Source: Ignelater luminosus | Lineage: Eukaryota > Arthropoda > Insecta > Coleoptera > Elateridae | Assembly: GCA_011009095.1 (NCBI GenBank) | Contig: VTPC01000475.1 | Coordinates: forward strand, 1 to 64,000 | DNA: 64,000 bases | Direction: 5' to 3' | In this document: positions 63,401 through 64,000 of the stretch, piece by piece | How the letters are laid out: every line of letters begins with the position of its first letter | Numbering within the stretch: the stretch's first letter is position 1 | The notes under the pieces: model-generated | Told to the model about the DNA's origin: nothing | The model's input: only the letters and a program-made list of their open reading frames with translations | Databases searched by the model: none | Translations under genes and position numbers: made by a program

Positions 63401-63401
63401 T

Positions 63402-63465
63402 TACCAGAACCTCGGCCAGGATTCGAACTTGCGTTCTTTGGTTAATTAAACTAACGCTCTAATAT
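63402..63465 (-). repeat. tRNA-derived fragment (SINE-like)
   Basis: On the minus strand, AGAGCGTTAGTTTAAT is followed by AACGCAAGTTCGAATCCTGG and CCGAGG. This looks like a tRNA anticodon arm, T arm with a perfect B box GTTCGAATCC (63419-63428) and the 3' acceptor strand. The 5' acceptor strand and D arm are not recognisable, so it is a 3' tRNA-derived remnant, probably of a SINE. Confidence 0.5.
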
Positions 63466-64000
63466 AATATCAAACGTGTTAAAAATATTTCGTTTAGCGA
63501 TAGAAAATTGTGCAATAATTTTGATGTTAACAAGATTTCTCAACTCTATCAATTCATCAACCCTTCACCCGTCCTAGATATTACAAAACAAACTACGTAA
63601 CTCCATACCACTTAAGGGAAAACAGTAAGGCTTGCAAAATAATAAATTGGCTGCAAACGCCACCTTTGTAATATCAGAAAGATCGTGAAAAACTCGCTAA
63701 AGTTTAATAGTCTGCACGTGTTTTTTCTGAGCAAGCTGTTTGGCCGAGTAAAGAGTTCTCAACAAAATTGTCTTCGTGCATATTTAAACTTCAGAATTTA
63801 ATTGTCTGAATTTTCTGAATATTTTAGCGTTTAAAAATAAAAGTAGAAATTTATACTTTTTTGTAAAATCATTTGTTTCATTCTTTTATGGAGTATTAGA
63901 TGTACACTATTTGCTTTGCGTTGCAATTTCCTCGTTCTCAGTCAAGGGAACATTTTGATTTTTGTTAAGTTAATACATAATAGAGAAAACCTTCGTGGAT
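63466..64000. other. Right edge, nothing identified
   Basis: AT-rich DNA with no supported feature. Confidence 0.4.

Overview
The window reads as AT-rich insect nuclear DNA, most likely from a beetle (low confidence on the order). Evidence: small introns with GT/AG borders, an insect-type ORK1 potassium channel, an insect-type IP3 3-kinase with its CRCDDCLLG first exon, a histidine-rich secreted protein of an insect type, and many mariner-like relics with TA target duplications. No prokaryotic features, CRISPR array, rRNA or intact tRNA was seen.

Layout. 1-328 (-): edge-truncated ORF with a DEK/SAP-like domain. 780-1240: Tc1/mariner-type transposase relic. 1881-6953 (+): five-exon two-pore-domain K+ channel, ORK1-like, 665 aa, with an unusual second selectivity filter. 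8994-9672 (+): compact two-exon TFIIA large subunit (196 aa). 9673-14974: no gene; holds a long pyrimidine-rich island and a 500-bp mariner-type MITE. 14975-61769 (-): one very large gene for inositol-1,4,5-trisphosphate 3-kinase. Its four shared kinase exons lie at 15-22.7 kb. They can be joined in frame to either of two first coding exons, at 38.4-38.9 kb or 61.5-61.8 kb.

The long introns of the kinase gene carry most of the accessory sequence: a THAP-like transposon relic with a perfect 43-bp-arm palindrome, a tRNA-derived module, a Penelope-like fossil, a 368-bp MITE, a LINE relic with a mariner fragment inside it, and a degenerate 42-bp minisatellite split by a mariner copy. A complete histidine-rich secreted-protein gene (49293-50045, +) with a textbook TATA/initiator promoter is nested in the first intron of the long kinase transcript, on the opposite strand.

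The host genes do not form a pathway or operon. The more distinctive points are the GVGS second pore filter of the channel, the loss of the TFIIA spacer and of the usual taspase P3 glutamine, the dual-promoter kinase with a nested gene, and the 42-bp array. I found no convincing wholly new multi-gene system.
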